Shown here one piece after another: positions 8,527 to 16,144 of a DNA stretch of 64,000 nucleotides; positions within the stretch are counted from its first letter, which is position 1; each line of letters starts with the position of its first letter. A model generated the notes under the pieces. It was not told where the DNA came from. It ran no database searches and saw nothing but the letters and a program-made list of their open reading frames with translations. Source of the DNA: Alphaproteobacteria bacterium (GTDB taxonomy: Bacteria > Pseudomonadota > Alphaproteobacteria > UBA1280 > UBA6503); the NCBI GenBank assembly GCA_021774615.1, contig JAJFIW010000025.1, positions 28,448-92,447 of the forward strand, given 5' to 3'. The position numbers and the translations under genes are program-made.

Positions 8527-9050
8527 TTTCTGCCAGTCATCCGCCCTAGGACATTGTCTTTACGAACAAACTGGTGGTATATAACCGCTGCCACATGAAT
8601 AACCAGCAGTGCAATTAAGGCAAAACCAGCATATTCGTGTACTTCATGGAGTATATCAAATAGTTCTTTATTCTTAGGTACAATGCTAGGCAAGGTAAAT
8701 AAACCAAACACGCTAACTGGATACCCCCCTGAGGATGACATTGCCCAGCCACTCATTGGCATTAAGAACATAAAAAAATAAAGTAGCCGATGTGCTGCTG
8801 TTGCTAATTTTTTCTCGCACTCTTTCATGCTGCTAGGGAATGGGGGTGCTTTATGTTTGTAAACCCAAATAATCCGTAAAAAGAAGGCCAGTAAAATTAG
8901 AACCCCAGTAGCTTTATGGTAACCATATAACTCACCTACTTCAGGGGTAAACTCTAGGTCAGCCATGTATAGCCCTAAAGCAAGTGTACCTATAATTGCT
9001 ATGGCCATAGTCCAATGGAATATTCTGCTAACAAGGTTATATTTGTTCAT
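8523..9050 (-). CDS. Cytochrome b561-type membrane protein
   Basis: This is a diheme membrane cytochrome that probably moves electrons to or from the quinone pool. There are four hydrophobic helices with the expected histidines: FHW in helix 1, GYHKATG in helix 2, the HEVHEYAG segment, and IHVAAVIYH in helix 4. The upstream in-frame start at 9068 is possible. I prefer ATG 9050, which overlaps the dnaQ stop (TAATG) and follows AAGGACAG. That links its translation to dnaQ. Confidence 0.85.
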   Translation of the reverse strand: MNKYNLVSRIFHWTMAIAIIGTLALGLYMADLEFTPEVGELYGYHKATGVLILLAFFLRIIWVYKHKAPPFPSSMKECEKKLATAAHRLLYFFMFLMPMSGWAMSSSGGYPVSVFGLFTLPSIVPKNKELFDILHEVHEYAGFALIALLVIHVAAVIYHQFVRKDNVLGRMTGRN

Positions 9051-9730
9051 TATTTCTGTCCTTCCCATAGGTTATCTTTAATATTTTTAATAAAAGCTTG
9101 GTGTGCTTCTAACTCTGCTGTTGATGCAGCAAAAGTACGTGCTGGTTGTGGGGCTGTTGTTTTATACCGGGTGTCATCAGCTAAAAGCTCCTCATCGGAA
9201 GCAAAAGCCAGCCCAGGTTGCTGCCCTCCTGTTAGCTCCATATAAACTGCGGCTAGGAGTTGTGCATCAAGTAAAGCTCCGTGTAGCTCACGCCCTGAAA
9301 GGTCAACCTCAAAGCGGCGGCAAAGGGCGTCAAGGCTAGCTTGTGCACCGGGGAATTTTTGCCTAGCAATAACTAAAGTGTCGATAATCTCGTTGTTTAG
9401 TTCGTCTTTATTGGCAAACTCGGTTAGTTCGTGGTTAAGAAAGCGAATATCAAAAGATGCATTATGGGCTACAATGGGGCTATCACTTATAAATTTAAGA
9501 AAGTCATCAGCAACATCTGCAAAAATTGGCATGCCTGCTACCTTATCGTTGGTAATACCATGCACTCGGATGGCTGTGGCCTCAATTTCGCGCTCGGGGT
9601 TTAAATATTGGTGGTAAGTACGCCCTGTTGGGAGGCGGTTGACAACCTCTAACGCACCAATCTCGATAACCCTATGCCCATCTTTTGGGCTAAGGCCAGT
9701 GGTTTCAGTATCAAGGATAATTTCTCTCAT
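9050..9730 (-). CDS. dnaQ: DNA polymerase III epsilon subunit, 3'-5' proofreading exonuclease
   Basis: The 226-residue exonuclease carries ExoI (LDTETTGL with the catalytic D and E at residues 7 and 9), ExoII (IVAHNASFDIRFLNHEL) and ExoIII (HGALLDAQLLAAVY). It proofreads the replicative polymerase. The C-terminal tail after residue 175 should bind the alpha subunit. It is followed with stop/start overlap by a cytochrome b561 gene, with which it has no evident functional link. The DMT transporter upstream ends 3 bases before it. Confidence 0.95.
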   Translation of the reverse strand: MREIILDTETTGLSPKDGHRVIEIGALEVVNRLPTGRTYHQYLNPEREIEATAIRVHGITNDKVAGMPIFADVADDFLKFISDSPIVAHNASFDIRFLNHELTEFANKDELNNEIIDTLVIARQKFPGAQASLDALCRRFEVDLSGRELHGALLDAQLLAAVYMELTGGQQPGLAFASDEELLADDTRYKTTAPQPARTFAASTAELEAHQAFIKNIKDNLWEGQK

Positions 9731-9732
9731 GC

Positions 9733-10749
9733 TTATTCCTCAGCTAGTGGCGCATTGTTTTGTGCTAGTACGGTTATTTTCTTTGCATTATGAGCACGCA
9801 TAAATACCATTGTCATCGCACCTGCTGTCATAATAAATCCTGCTGTTACATCTAGCATATCAAGGGTGGGTGTTTCTATTAAATTCAGCGCAACTAAAAG
9901 GCCCTCGGCACCTAATGTTGCAAATGGTGCAAGTGTTGCAGCCATAAGTAGGCTTTCGGTTTTTAGAAGCCGTGCAGCATATAAATAAAGATACATACTA
10001 GGAGCACGAAGGGCTAAACCAACCGCAATTCCAGATATCCAAGTACCTGTATGGGTGAAACTATCAAAAGTTGGTGCTTTGGTTAGTATAGTGCTTAGCA
10101 TTGAGCCTGCCGACTCCATAATAAGAGTTTCTTCCTTAAGGTAAGCAAGTAAAACCGCAATCAGAATAAAGAAGAAGCTGCTCGATAAAAGAATAATGCC
10201 CGTATAATGCAACCTAGCGTGGATACCCGACGCACGATTAGACGCAGGGTGGCTTTCGGCAATAACAGTTAATACTGTGTCGCACACTGCAGCCAGCATA
10301 ACTAAAATAACTGCAATATTTAAAAAAGCATCTTCTTGGCGGGTAACTAGCATAATAAAACCACCAATTAACAAGATAGCTCCAGGAATATCACTCTTTT
10401 GTGGGGTGCGTTTAAATATTAAATAAGCCGCAATAAGCCCCATAATTACATTAACCCGTAGCATAAAATTAGCTTCTGAAGCTGAAACTTGGGTAAATGC
10501 AAATACTAAAAGCAGAGTCATCAGAACTCTAAAAAAGCCGAAAACCCAAGTATGAACATGGTATAAAGCATTTAGCCGCCCATGCCCACGCCCAGCAATA
10601 AGCAGCATTAACATAGAGCCCACAAAAAGGTTAACACACGAGAACATCCAAGGATCAGCAGCCATTTCGACTACTGCATAACGGCTAGCCGCATCTAAAA
10701 AGCCCCATAAAATAACAGCACCAAATGCCATAATCAGACCACGTTCCAT
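9733..10749 (-). CDS. EamA/DMT superfamily transporter
   Basis: The 338-residue protein has about ten hydrophobic helices in two repeated halves, the pattern of drug/metabolite transporters. The N-terminus MAFGAVILWGFLDAASRYAV fits the first EamA helix, and FKRTPQKSDIPGAILLIGGF is the usual loop between helices 4 and 5. The substrate is unknown. It lies 3 bases upstream of dnaQ on the same strand and may be co-transcribed. ATG at 10749 follows an AAGGA-type ribosome binding site. Confidence 0.8.
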   Translation of the reverse strand: MERGLIMAFGAVILWGFLDAASRYAVVEMAADPWMFSCVNLFVGSMLMLLIAGRGHGRLNALYHVHTWVFGFFRVLMTLLLVFAFTQVSASEANFMLRVNVIMGLIAAYLIFKRTPQKSDIPGAILLIGGFIMLVTRQEDAFLNIAVILVMLAAVCDTVLTVIAESHPASNRASGIHARLHYTGIILLSSSFFFILIAVLLAYLKEETLIMESAGSMLSTILTKAPTFDSFTHTGTWISGIAVGLALRAPSMYLYLYAARLLKTESLLMAATLAPFATLGAEGLLVALNLIETPTLDMLDVTAGFIMTAGAMTMVFMRAHNAKKITVLAQNNAPLAEE

Positions 10750-10814
10750 AAGGATACTCCTAATAAATACAATATATTATGTATACAGCAATATTATAAT
10801 TGGTGCAACGGCGC

Positions 10815-12335
10815 TTAATTACTATTAAATGATCCAACAGAATTGAAAGTAGATAGCTTCTGCCCGATATCAGCAAGGACAGCTTCTAAAGCCTCTGGCG
10901 AGCTTGGGCTTTCGCCTGTAACTACTAGCGATGGGATATTAGATGATGCCCGCACTAGCCCCCATGTACCATCATCAAGCATTAATCGTATACCATTTAC
11001 GGTAATTAACTCGCTGATTGCTTGCCCACCAATTGTAGTGCCATTTTGTTGGGCTTGTTTGTATAGCTCGGTTACTTGGTCAACAACGCCATATTTCTCG
11101 CTGTCGGGGCAGGTTGGGTGGTAGGTAGCAGCTTGGAATGTTGGTAGTAGCTCTGCTAGTAGTTCACCAACAGATTTACCAGTTTCAGACATAACTTGGA
11201 GTAGCATAATTCCACCAGCAAGGCCATCATCGTATAGCCCTCCTGCTGGTAAGGTGTCACTTTGTGGGTGGTTAAAGAAGAAATGCCCACTTTTTTCGAA
11301 CCCTGCTAATGCATTGTCTTGGGCTACTTTGCGTTTAATGTGCGAATGCCCTGTTTTCCAGTAAGTAGCAGTAGCACCATTTTGTTTTAATACTTCATCA
11401 ATCATAAATAGGCCTGTTGATTTAACATCTACCACAAAACGTGCATTCTTGTATTTTGTTGCAAGGAATCGTGCCAGTATTAAGGCTAGCTTATCGTTAT
11501 AAATCATCTTGCCTGACGCATCAGCCACACCAACACGGTCGCCATCGCCGTCAAAAGCTAGGCCTAGGTCTGCTTTCTCGCTACAAACTTTGTCTGCTAG
11601 CGATTCCATAAAGGCATTGTTTTCGGGGTTAGGGTTAAAGTGGGGGTAAGTGTAATCAAGCTTAGTATGTAGTGGTATAACATCGCAGCCAATTTCTTTG
11701 AAAACTTCTGGCGCAAAAGCACCTGCTGTACCGTTTCCTGTTGCTATAACCACTTTAAGCGGTTTTTGTAATTTTAGGCGGCTTTGTAGCTGTTCTTTAT
11801 ACAATCCTGCCATATCGTAGCGTTGTTGGTAGCTACCACTACCTGTAGTAAATGCAGCATTAAGAACAATGTCTTTTAGCTCTAGCATTTGTTCAGGCCC
11901 ATGGGTAAGGCGTGGCTCCAGCCCCATTTTTACCCCACTCCAACCATTATCGTTGTGGCTAGCGGTAACCATAGCAAGGCCATGGGTATTTAACGTAGTT
12001 TGGGCAAAGTATACAGTTGGGCTTAAGGCAAGGCCAATATCAGTCACACGACAGCCTGTTGCCATCAACCCACCTATAATAGCTTGTTTAATAGCCAAAG
12101 AGTACGAGCGATAGTCATGCCCTATAACTACAGTTGGGTTTTCGCCGTGGTGACGGGTTAGCTGGGTGCCTAGCCCCATCCCCAAATAGAAAAAACCATT
12201 AAGGTTTATATCGCCAAAAACTTCCCAACGGGCATCATACTCGCGGAAACCCTCAGGAGCAATAATGGCAGTGTTCTCATATTCTATAGAGTTTTCGGCA
12301 ATGCCTGTTTGTGGTTTTGGGAAAGATTGGCTCAT
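10815..12335 (-). CDS. Phosphomannomutase/phosphoglucomutase
   Basis: The enzyme moves phosphate between C6 and C1 of hexoses to supply sugars for surface polysaccharides. The active-site phosphoserine loop is VTASHNDNGWSGVKMG. The metal loop is LAFDGDGDRVGV and the sugar-binding loop is GFEKSGH (EKSGH, where many family members have GEMSGH). The C-terminal phosphate-binding domain includes LVRASSNIPSLVV, where many have RPSGTEP or RASNT. It has 506 residues, slightly longer than the usual 450-470. Whether glucose or mannose is the main substrate cannot be decided. Confidence 0.9.
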   Translation of the reverse strand: MSQSFPKPQTGIAENSIEYENTAIIAPEGFREYDARWEVFGDINLNGFFYLGMGLGTQLTRHHGENPTVVIGHDYRSYSLAIKQAIIGGLMATGCRVTDIGLALSPTVYFAQTTLNTHGLAMVTASHNDNGWSGVKMGLEPRLTHGPEQMLELKDIVLNAAFTTGSGSYQQRYDMAGLYKEQLQSRLKLQKPLKVVIATGNGTAGAFAPEVFKEIGCDVIPLHTKLDYTYPHFNPNPENNAFMESLADKVCSEKADLGLAFDGDGDRVGVADASGKMIYNDKLALILARFLATKYKNARFVVDVKSTGLFMIDEVLKQNGATATYWKTGHSHIKRKVAQDNALAGFEKSGHFFFNHPQSDTLPAGGLYDDGLAGGIMLLQVMSETGKSVGELLAELLPTFQAATYHPTCPDSEKYGVVDQVTELYKQAQQNGTTIGGQAISELITVNGIRLMLDDGTWGLVRASSNIPSLVVTGESPSSPEALEAVLADIGQKLSTFNSVGSFNSN

Positions 12336-12337
12336 TG

Positions 12338-12823
12338 TTAGTGTTCCTTGATAATAGGCACTGGTTGGTTAGGCTGTTGATGAATAACAGCTTTTACGTA
12401 TAGTGCAGGGCTATTTTTAAATGTTAATTTAACTGGGATTTCCATCCCCAGTTTTAAAGGCTGGTTTAACCTTGAAAGCATAAGGTGTATACCACCAGGT
12501 TTTAGCTTCACAATAGATTTTGCGGGTATTCTAATTTCTTGCTTGGGTAAGGGGCGCATTGTATTAATGCCTTCACCATAGTTGTGGGTATATTGTAGCA
12601 GTACTTTTTTTGCAATTGGTGACGATGCTTTAATTAAAACATCATCTGTGTCGGTAGGGTTGACGATTTCCATATAGACAGGGCGGCTCTTTAGCCATTT
12701 AGGGGCAACTAAAGTATAAGCATTGTTAATTTCTATAGATATTTCTGCATTTAAGCGTGGCTCAAGCTCTGCATGTGCAAAAACTGGGAAAGCAAATATA
12801 ACTAGAAATACTAACCAGCGCAT
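12338..12823 (-). CDS. PCu(A)C copper chaperone
   Basis: This periplasmic protein of 161 residues has a signal peptide ending near AHA. The copper-binding PCu(A)C pattern is present: a histidine in YTHNYGEGINTMRP with the following methionine, then PGGIHLMLSRL, which supplies a His and a Met. Such chaperones deliver Cu(I) to the CuA centre of cytochrome c oxidase, and an aa3 oxidase operon lies at 24.2-31.0 kb. Its start overlaps the end of the upstream gene by 13 bases. Confidence 0.85.
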   Translation of the reverse strand: MRWLVFLVIFAFPVFAHAELEPRLNAEISIEINNAYTLVAPKWLKSRPVYMEIVNPTDTDDVLIKASSPIAKKVLLQYTHNYGEGINTMRPLPKQEIRIPAKSIVKLKPGGIHLMLSRLNQPLKLGMEIPVKLTFKNSPALYVKAVIHQQPNQPVPIIKEH

Positions 12824-13188
12824 GTTGCAACCCCTTGGTCTACACGGCTAAGCCCTTTTTCGGCAAGAGATGTGGTATAATTTGTCCATTCATCAAATTG
12901 TTTCTCGCCCATATTGGCAAAGAACTCCCATGTGTAAATGCCGCTGTTGTGGTTGTCGGTAAATGTAAGCTGGATGGCATAGTTCCCTACAGGCTTTATA
13001 GCTGTAATAGTAACTCCTTTTTTACCACCAATAATTTTACGTTGCCCTATACCGTGTCCTTGCACTTCAGCTGAGGGGGACATAACCCGCAAAAACTCAG
13101 CAGTAAAAGTAAATTTTTTATCGGTAAAAGAAACAGTAAGTGTTTCCTTATCGGGGGATAGCCTTATTTCTGATGGTGCAGCACCCAT
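12811..13188 (-). CDS. DUF971 domain protein
   Basis: The 125-residue protein matches the DUF971 / gamma-butyrobetaine hydroxylase N-terminal-like domain: a start such as PSEIRLSPDKETLTVSF, then FTAEFLRVMSPSAEVQGHG, AIKPVGNYAIQLTFTDNHNSGIYTWEF. Members are often linked to Fe-S cluster or Mrp proteins, but the exact role is unknown. It overlaps the copper chaperone gene and lies 11 bases after the Trm112-like gene, so it is part of the same minus-strand operon. Confidence 0.8.
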   Translation of the reverse strand: MGAAPSEIRLSPDKETLTVSFTDKKFTFTAEFLRVMSPSAEVQGHGIGQRKIIGGKKGVTITAIKPVGNYAIQLTFTDNHNSGIYTWEFFANMGEKQFDEWTNYTTSLAEKGLSRVDQGVATCAG

Positions 13189-13199
13189 AAACAGACACC

Positions 13200-13466
13200 T
13201 TATTTTTTTGTAGCTTTAGTAGGTTTATAGCGTGCTTTTTCATCTGCACTAAGAGGGCGAGCTTCATCTTCTAGCATTACAGGGATACCATCACGGATTG
13301 GATATGCAACATTAGCAGCCACCGATATAAGTTCGTTTGCAGCAGAGTTGTAAACTAAAGGCGCTTTAGTTTGCGGGCATACTAGCAATTCGAGCAACTT
13401 TGGGTCAGGCTGGCTGGCTTTAGGCTGCTCTACTGTTTTTTGTTTATCCTGCATAGCCTTTTTCAC
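13200..13466 (-). CDS. Trm112/UPF0434 family small protein
   Basis: The 88-residue protein has a polar N-terminal extension before the Trm112 core [17 protein letters not shown] and [17 protein letters not shown]. Bacterial members are near 60 residues and may act as partners of methyltransferases. The start is either GTG 13466, which overlaps dksA by 23 bases, or ATG 13454, which follows AAAAAGG. Both lie inside the dksA end, so translation is coupled. Confidence 0.85.
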   Translation of the reverse strand: MKKAMQDKQKTVEQPKASQPDPKLLELLVCPQTKAPLVYNSAANELISVAANVAYPIRDGIPVMLEDEARPLSADEKARYKPTKATKK

Positions 13467-13932
13467 GCTTTTCTTGGATACGCTTAGCTTCGATGCTTAA
13501 AGTTGCAATTGGGCGAGCCAACAGTCTAGGGATACCAATAGGGTCGCCTGTTTCTTCGCAGAAACCAAATAAACCATTGCCATCATCTTCGCCTTTTACA
13601 CTGTTCTCGATGCGGTGCAATGCTTCGTCAATCTTCATGATTAGCTTACGCTCGCGGTCACGGGTGCGTAGCTCAACGCCTTGGTCATACTCTGACGAGG
13701 CAACGTCGCTTAGGTCAGCATTGGTGTTTCCGTCTTGTAGGTCTTGCAGAGTTTCTTCAAGCTCAAGCTCGAGGTTTTGTCTCCAGTCCATCAATAATGC
13801 GCGGAAGTAAGCCAATTGTTTTGGGCTCATAAAATCTTCTTTTTCGGTCGGGATATATCCTTTAGGGAAGTCCACACCTTCACCAGGAAGTAACCGTGTG
13901 TCATCGGTACGTTTTAGTTGTGCTTCGGCCAT
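13444..13932 (-). CDS. dksA: DksA/TraR family transcription factor, RNA polymerase-binding
   Basis: DksA binds the secondary channel of RNA polymerase and works with ppGpp on stable RNA and amino-acid promoters. The 162-residue sequence has a coiled-coil section with [20 protein letters not shown] around residue 75-95. The C-terminal block is [20 protein letters not shown] with only one cysteine instead of the four-cysteine zinc finger; this one-Cys form is typical of alphaproteobacteria. An ATG with a GGAG-type site (AAGGAGCG) starts it. Confidence 0.9.
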   Translation of the reverse strand: MAEAQLKRTDDTRLLPGEGVDFPKGYIPTEKEDFMSPKQLAYFRALLMDWRQNLELELEETLQDLQDGNTNADLSDVASSEYDQGVELRTRDRERKLIMKIDEALHRIENSVKGEDDGNGLFGFCEETGDPIGIPRLLARPIATLSIEAKRIQEKREKGYAG

Positions 13933-14019
13933 AACATATCGCTCCTTACTATTTTAAATTGTGACAAAAAATTACATCATTTACATAAGATTAGCAATAA
14001 AATTGGTGAAAGTAGAAAA

Positions 14020-14096
<77 letters not shown>

Positions 14097-14161
14097 ATAA
14101 TATACTAGTTTTGATATCATTTTAAGTGGAAGAATGCCAGCTTTTTAGTTATGCTAGTAGC

Positions 14162-14389
14162 ATGAAACAGTTTTTTACACGTGTAGTAGGTAGGTTCTAT
14201 AAGTCTGATGTAACATCAAAACCTGTGGTTTTGCGTGGCCGCCCTGCAGAGGTCTTTTATACCGATAAACCTAAAGTATCTTGTGATGGGCCAGATTTTT
14301 CTCGGCATCCACGTATATACTTAACTATCCCTACAGAGCAAAGCCAAGTGTTCTGCCCTTATTGTAGCCGAGTATTTAAGCTACAGTAA
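14162..14389 (+). CDS. zf-CHCC zinc-finger protein (NDUFS6-like)
   Basis: The 75-residue protein ends with the CHCC zinc motif: CDGPDFSRHPRIYLTIP followed by VFCPYCSRVF. The domain is the bacterial relative of the complex I accessory subunit NDUFS6 and is widespread in alphaproteobacteria. I prefer ATG 14162 over GTG 14126, because the longer N-terminus is not conserved-looking, though neither has a strong ribosome binding site. It converges with the DsbA-like gene, 3 bases away. Confidence 0.8.
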   Translation: MKQFFTRVVGRFYKSDVTSKPVVLRGRPAEVFYTDKPKVSCDGPDFSRHPRIYLTIPTEQSQVFCPYCSRVFKLQ

Positions 14390-14392
14390 ATT

Positions 14393-15190
14393 TTAGTATC
14401 TACCTCTAAGCCTTCTGTTAACCTCTTGTGTAGCTAGTTCTCTTAACGATATTCCATTGGCCGAGCTAATAACAGTATTGTTTATAATAACAACAGGGAA
14501 TTTTTTGGTTTGTAGAATTTCAAAGTCTTCCATGTCTTGTTCCATTTGTTTTATATAGCGCTCGCTTCCATCTGCTATAAGGTTTCTTGTTTCCCTAAGT
14601 GGAACCTTTAAACCTTCAAGAATAGATACATAGTCTGAGGCAGTTACAGCATTGTTTTTGTAGGCATTGTCGGCAAATTGCCAATAAATACCTTTTTCGT
14701 GTGCTAATGCCGAGAATAACCCTGTTTGGATAATGCTGTTTATATCAGGGTCTGCTATGTTTTTACCATTTTTATTAAGCATGAACTTTATAGTCATATT
14801 TAATTTTGATGGATTACGAATTGTAATATCTTTTAATGCTCTGATTGTTTCGTGGCAGCTATTACAATTAAGGTTAGCAAATACTATTATTTGGGTTGGG
14901 GCAGATAACTCACCAGTTCTTGGGTTAAAACTATGTACAGGCATATCAATACTAGGTTGCTTACTGCTATTTAATACACCATTTTTACTTTTGGCTACTT
15001 GTATAGAGTTTTCCTGCTTTTTAGGGGTGTTGCTTTGGCTGTTAGAGAAATCAATATATTCGTATCCAGTACGTATGCTCATCAATATTAGTGACAATAC
15101 AACAAGTAATACTCCTGTTTTAAAGCCATCAACCCGCCACTTATGGCGGGTTGCATTGTTCTTGTGCCTTTTGTTAAACATAATAGGCAA
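14393..15190 (-). CDS. DsbA-like thioredoxin-fold protein, membrane anchored
   Basis: The protein of up to 265 residues has one N-terminal transmembrane helix (about 27-45), a linker, then a DsbA-like domain with NLNCNSCHETI (CNSC in place of the usual CPxC) and KKFPVVIINN (cis-Pro). The atypical active site suggests a specialised reductase/oxidase or a non-redox role. The start is TTG 15190, directly after the upstream stop, or ATG 15181. It forms an operon with the following DsbA gene. Confidence 0.75.
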   Translation of the reverse strand: MPIMFNKRHKNNATRHKWRVDGFKTGVLLVVLSLILMSIRTGYEYIDFSNSQSNTPKKQENSIQVAKSKNGVLNSSKQPSIDMPVHSFNPRTGELSAPTQIIVFANLNCNSCHETIRALKDITIRNPSKLNMTIKFMLNKNGKNIADPDINSIIQTGLFSALAHEKGIYWQFADNAYKNNAVTASDYVSILEGLKVPLRETRNLIADGSERYIKQMEQDMEDFEILQTKKFPVVIINNTVISSANGISLRELATQEVNRRLRGRY

Positions 15191-15985
15191 CTAGTTTTGC
15201 TTAGCTAGGTGTTTGTCTATCATTGCTTTAAATGCTTCAACTGGTTGTGCCCCTGACAATGGAACACCGTTTACAAGAAAGAATGGTGTCCCACGAACGC
15301 CAATGCTTGCACCATCAGCCATATCTTGGCGGATGTCTTTCTCAGCTTGGTCACTTTTACGGTCTTTATCAAACTTTTTCATGTCAAGGTTAAGGTCAGC
15401 AGCAATCTTAAGGTATAGTTTTTCGCTAAGATTTTTTTGGTTTGCAAATAAAGCGTCATGGTATTCCCAGAATTTACCTTGCTTATTAGCAGCATAAGAA
15501 GCCGCTGCCGCAGGGATAGCATCAGGGTGGAACTCAAGAGGGAAGTGCTTAAATACAAAACGAACTTTACCTTCGTACAGTTTAGATATCTCTTTTACAG
15601 TTGTACGAGAGCGAGCACAAAATGGGCATTGGAATTCTGAGTAGTCAACAATTGTAATAGGAGCGTCTGAGTTACCGTGGCTTGGGTTATACTCGCGAAC
15701 ATGGCTTGGCAATGGGTTTGTGAATGCTTGCTCTGTTGCTTGTTGCTGGGCATTTTTCTGTTGGTCTTCCATGTACTTAATAAGCTTTGTGTGGATAGAA
15801 CCAATGTTTTTGTCGATATAGCTTTCAACCAACTCGTTAACACGTGCTTCGTTCATGTCTTCAGCTTGGGCATTGTTTGCACCCATAGAAAATAGCATTG
15901 TGCCAGCTAGCACAATAACGGTGAATATAGTGGCAATACCTAATAAAATAATATTACGTTTTGCTTTAGAAGATAATGAACTCAT
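15191..15985 (-). CDS. DsbA family disulfide oxidoreductase
   Basis: The 264-residue periplasmic protein is anchored by a hydrophobic segment at about 12-32. The active site is FQCPFCARSR and the cis-Pro loop is GVRGTPFFLVNG, with FKHFPLEFHPDAIPAA in between, all typical of the DsbA/thioredoxin_4 group (ScsC or BdbD-like). It probably oxidises or isomerises disulfides in exported proteins. It ends directly where the paralogue starts. A long helical stretch near residues 40-80 may mediate oligomerisation. Confidence 0.85.
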   Translation of the reverse strand: MSSLSSKAKRNIILLGIATIFTVIVLAGTMLFSMGANNAQAEDMNEARVNELVESYIDKNIGSIHTKLIKYMEDQQKNAQQQATEQAFTNPLPSHVREYNPSHGNSDAPITIVDYSEFQCPFCARSRTTVKEISKLYEGKVRFVFKHFPLEFHPDAIPAAAASYAANKQGKFWEYHDALFANQKNLSEKLYLKIAADLNLDMKKFDKDRKSDQAEKDIRQDMADGASIGVRGTPFFLVNGVPLSGAQPVEAFKAMIDKHLAKQN

Positions 15986-16075
15986 GAATTTCTCCGATTT
16001 TTCAAATTTTTATTGCTTATGGTCTTGGTATCCTTACATATAATATTTTTTTATTCAACTAGATATTATAGCCAA

Positions 16076-16141
16076 TTCAGGTCCAATCTGAACCTGGGTT
16101 GCTTAGCGACAGCTTAAGACCGCACATGGTCTTAAGCTGTC
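16076..16141. repeat. Two intergenic palindromes
   Basis: The first, 16076-16096, is an imperfect palindrome of type TTCAGGTCCAATCTGAACCTG. A relative with three changes lies at 31263-31283. The second, 16108-16141, is a long hairpin with arms GACAGCTTAAGACC and GGTCTTAAGCTGTC. There is no clear U-run, so it is not a classic terminator, although it lies right after the stop of the minus-strand gene at 16145. Confidence 0.6.
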
Positions 16142-16144
16142 CTA

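Noticed and set aside
10038..10749. Possible partner in a transporter/oxidoreductase operon near dnaQ
   Set aside because: Close spacing of the transporter to dnaQ is real, but no functional link is visible, so I did not score it as a system.
13620..13932. DksA with broken zinc finger as a pseudogene
   Set aside because: One-cysteine DksA is common in alphaproteobacteria, so the loss is a family trait.
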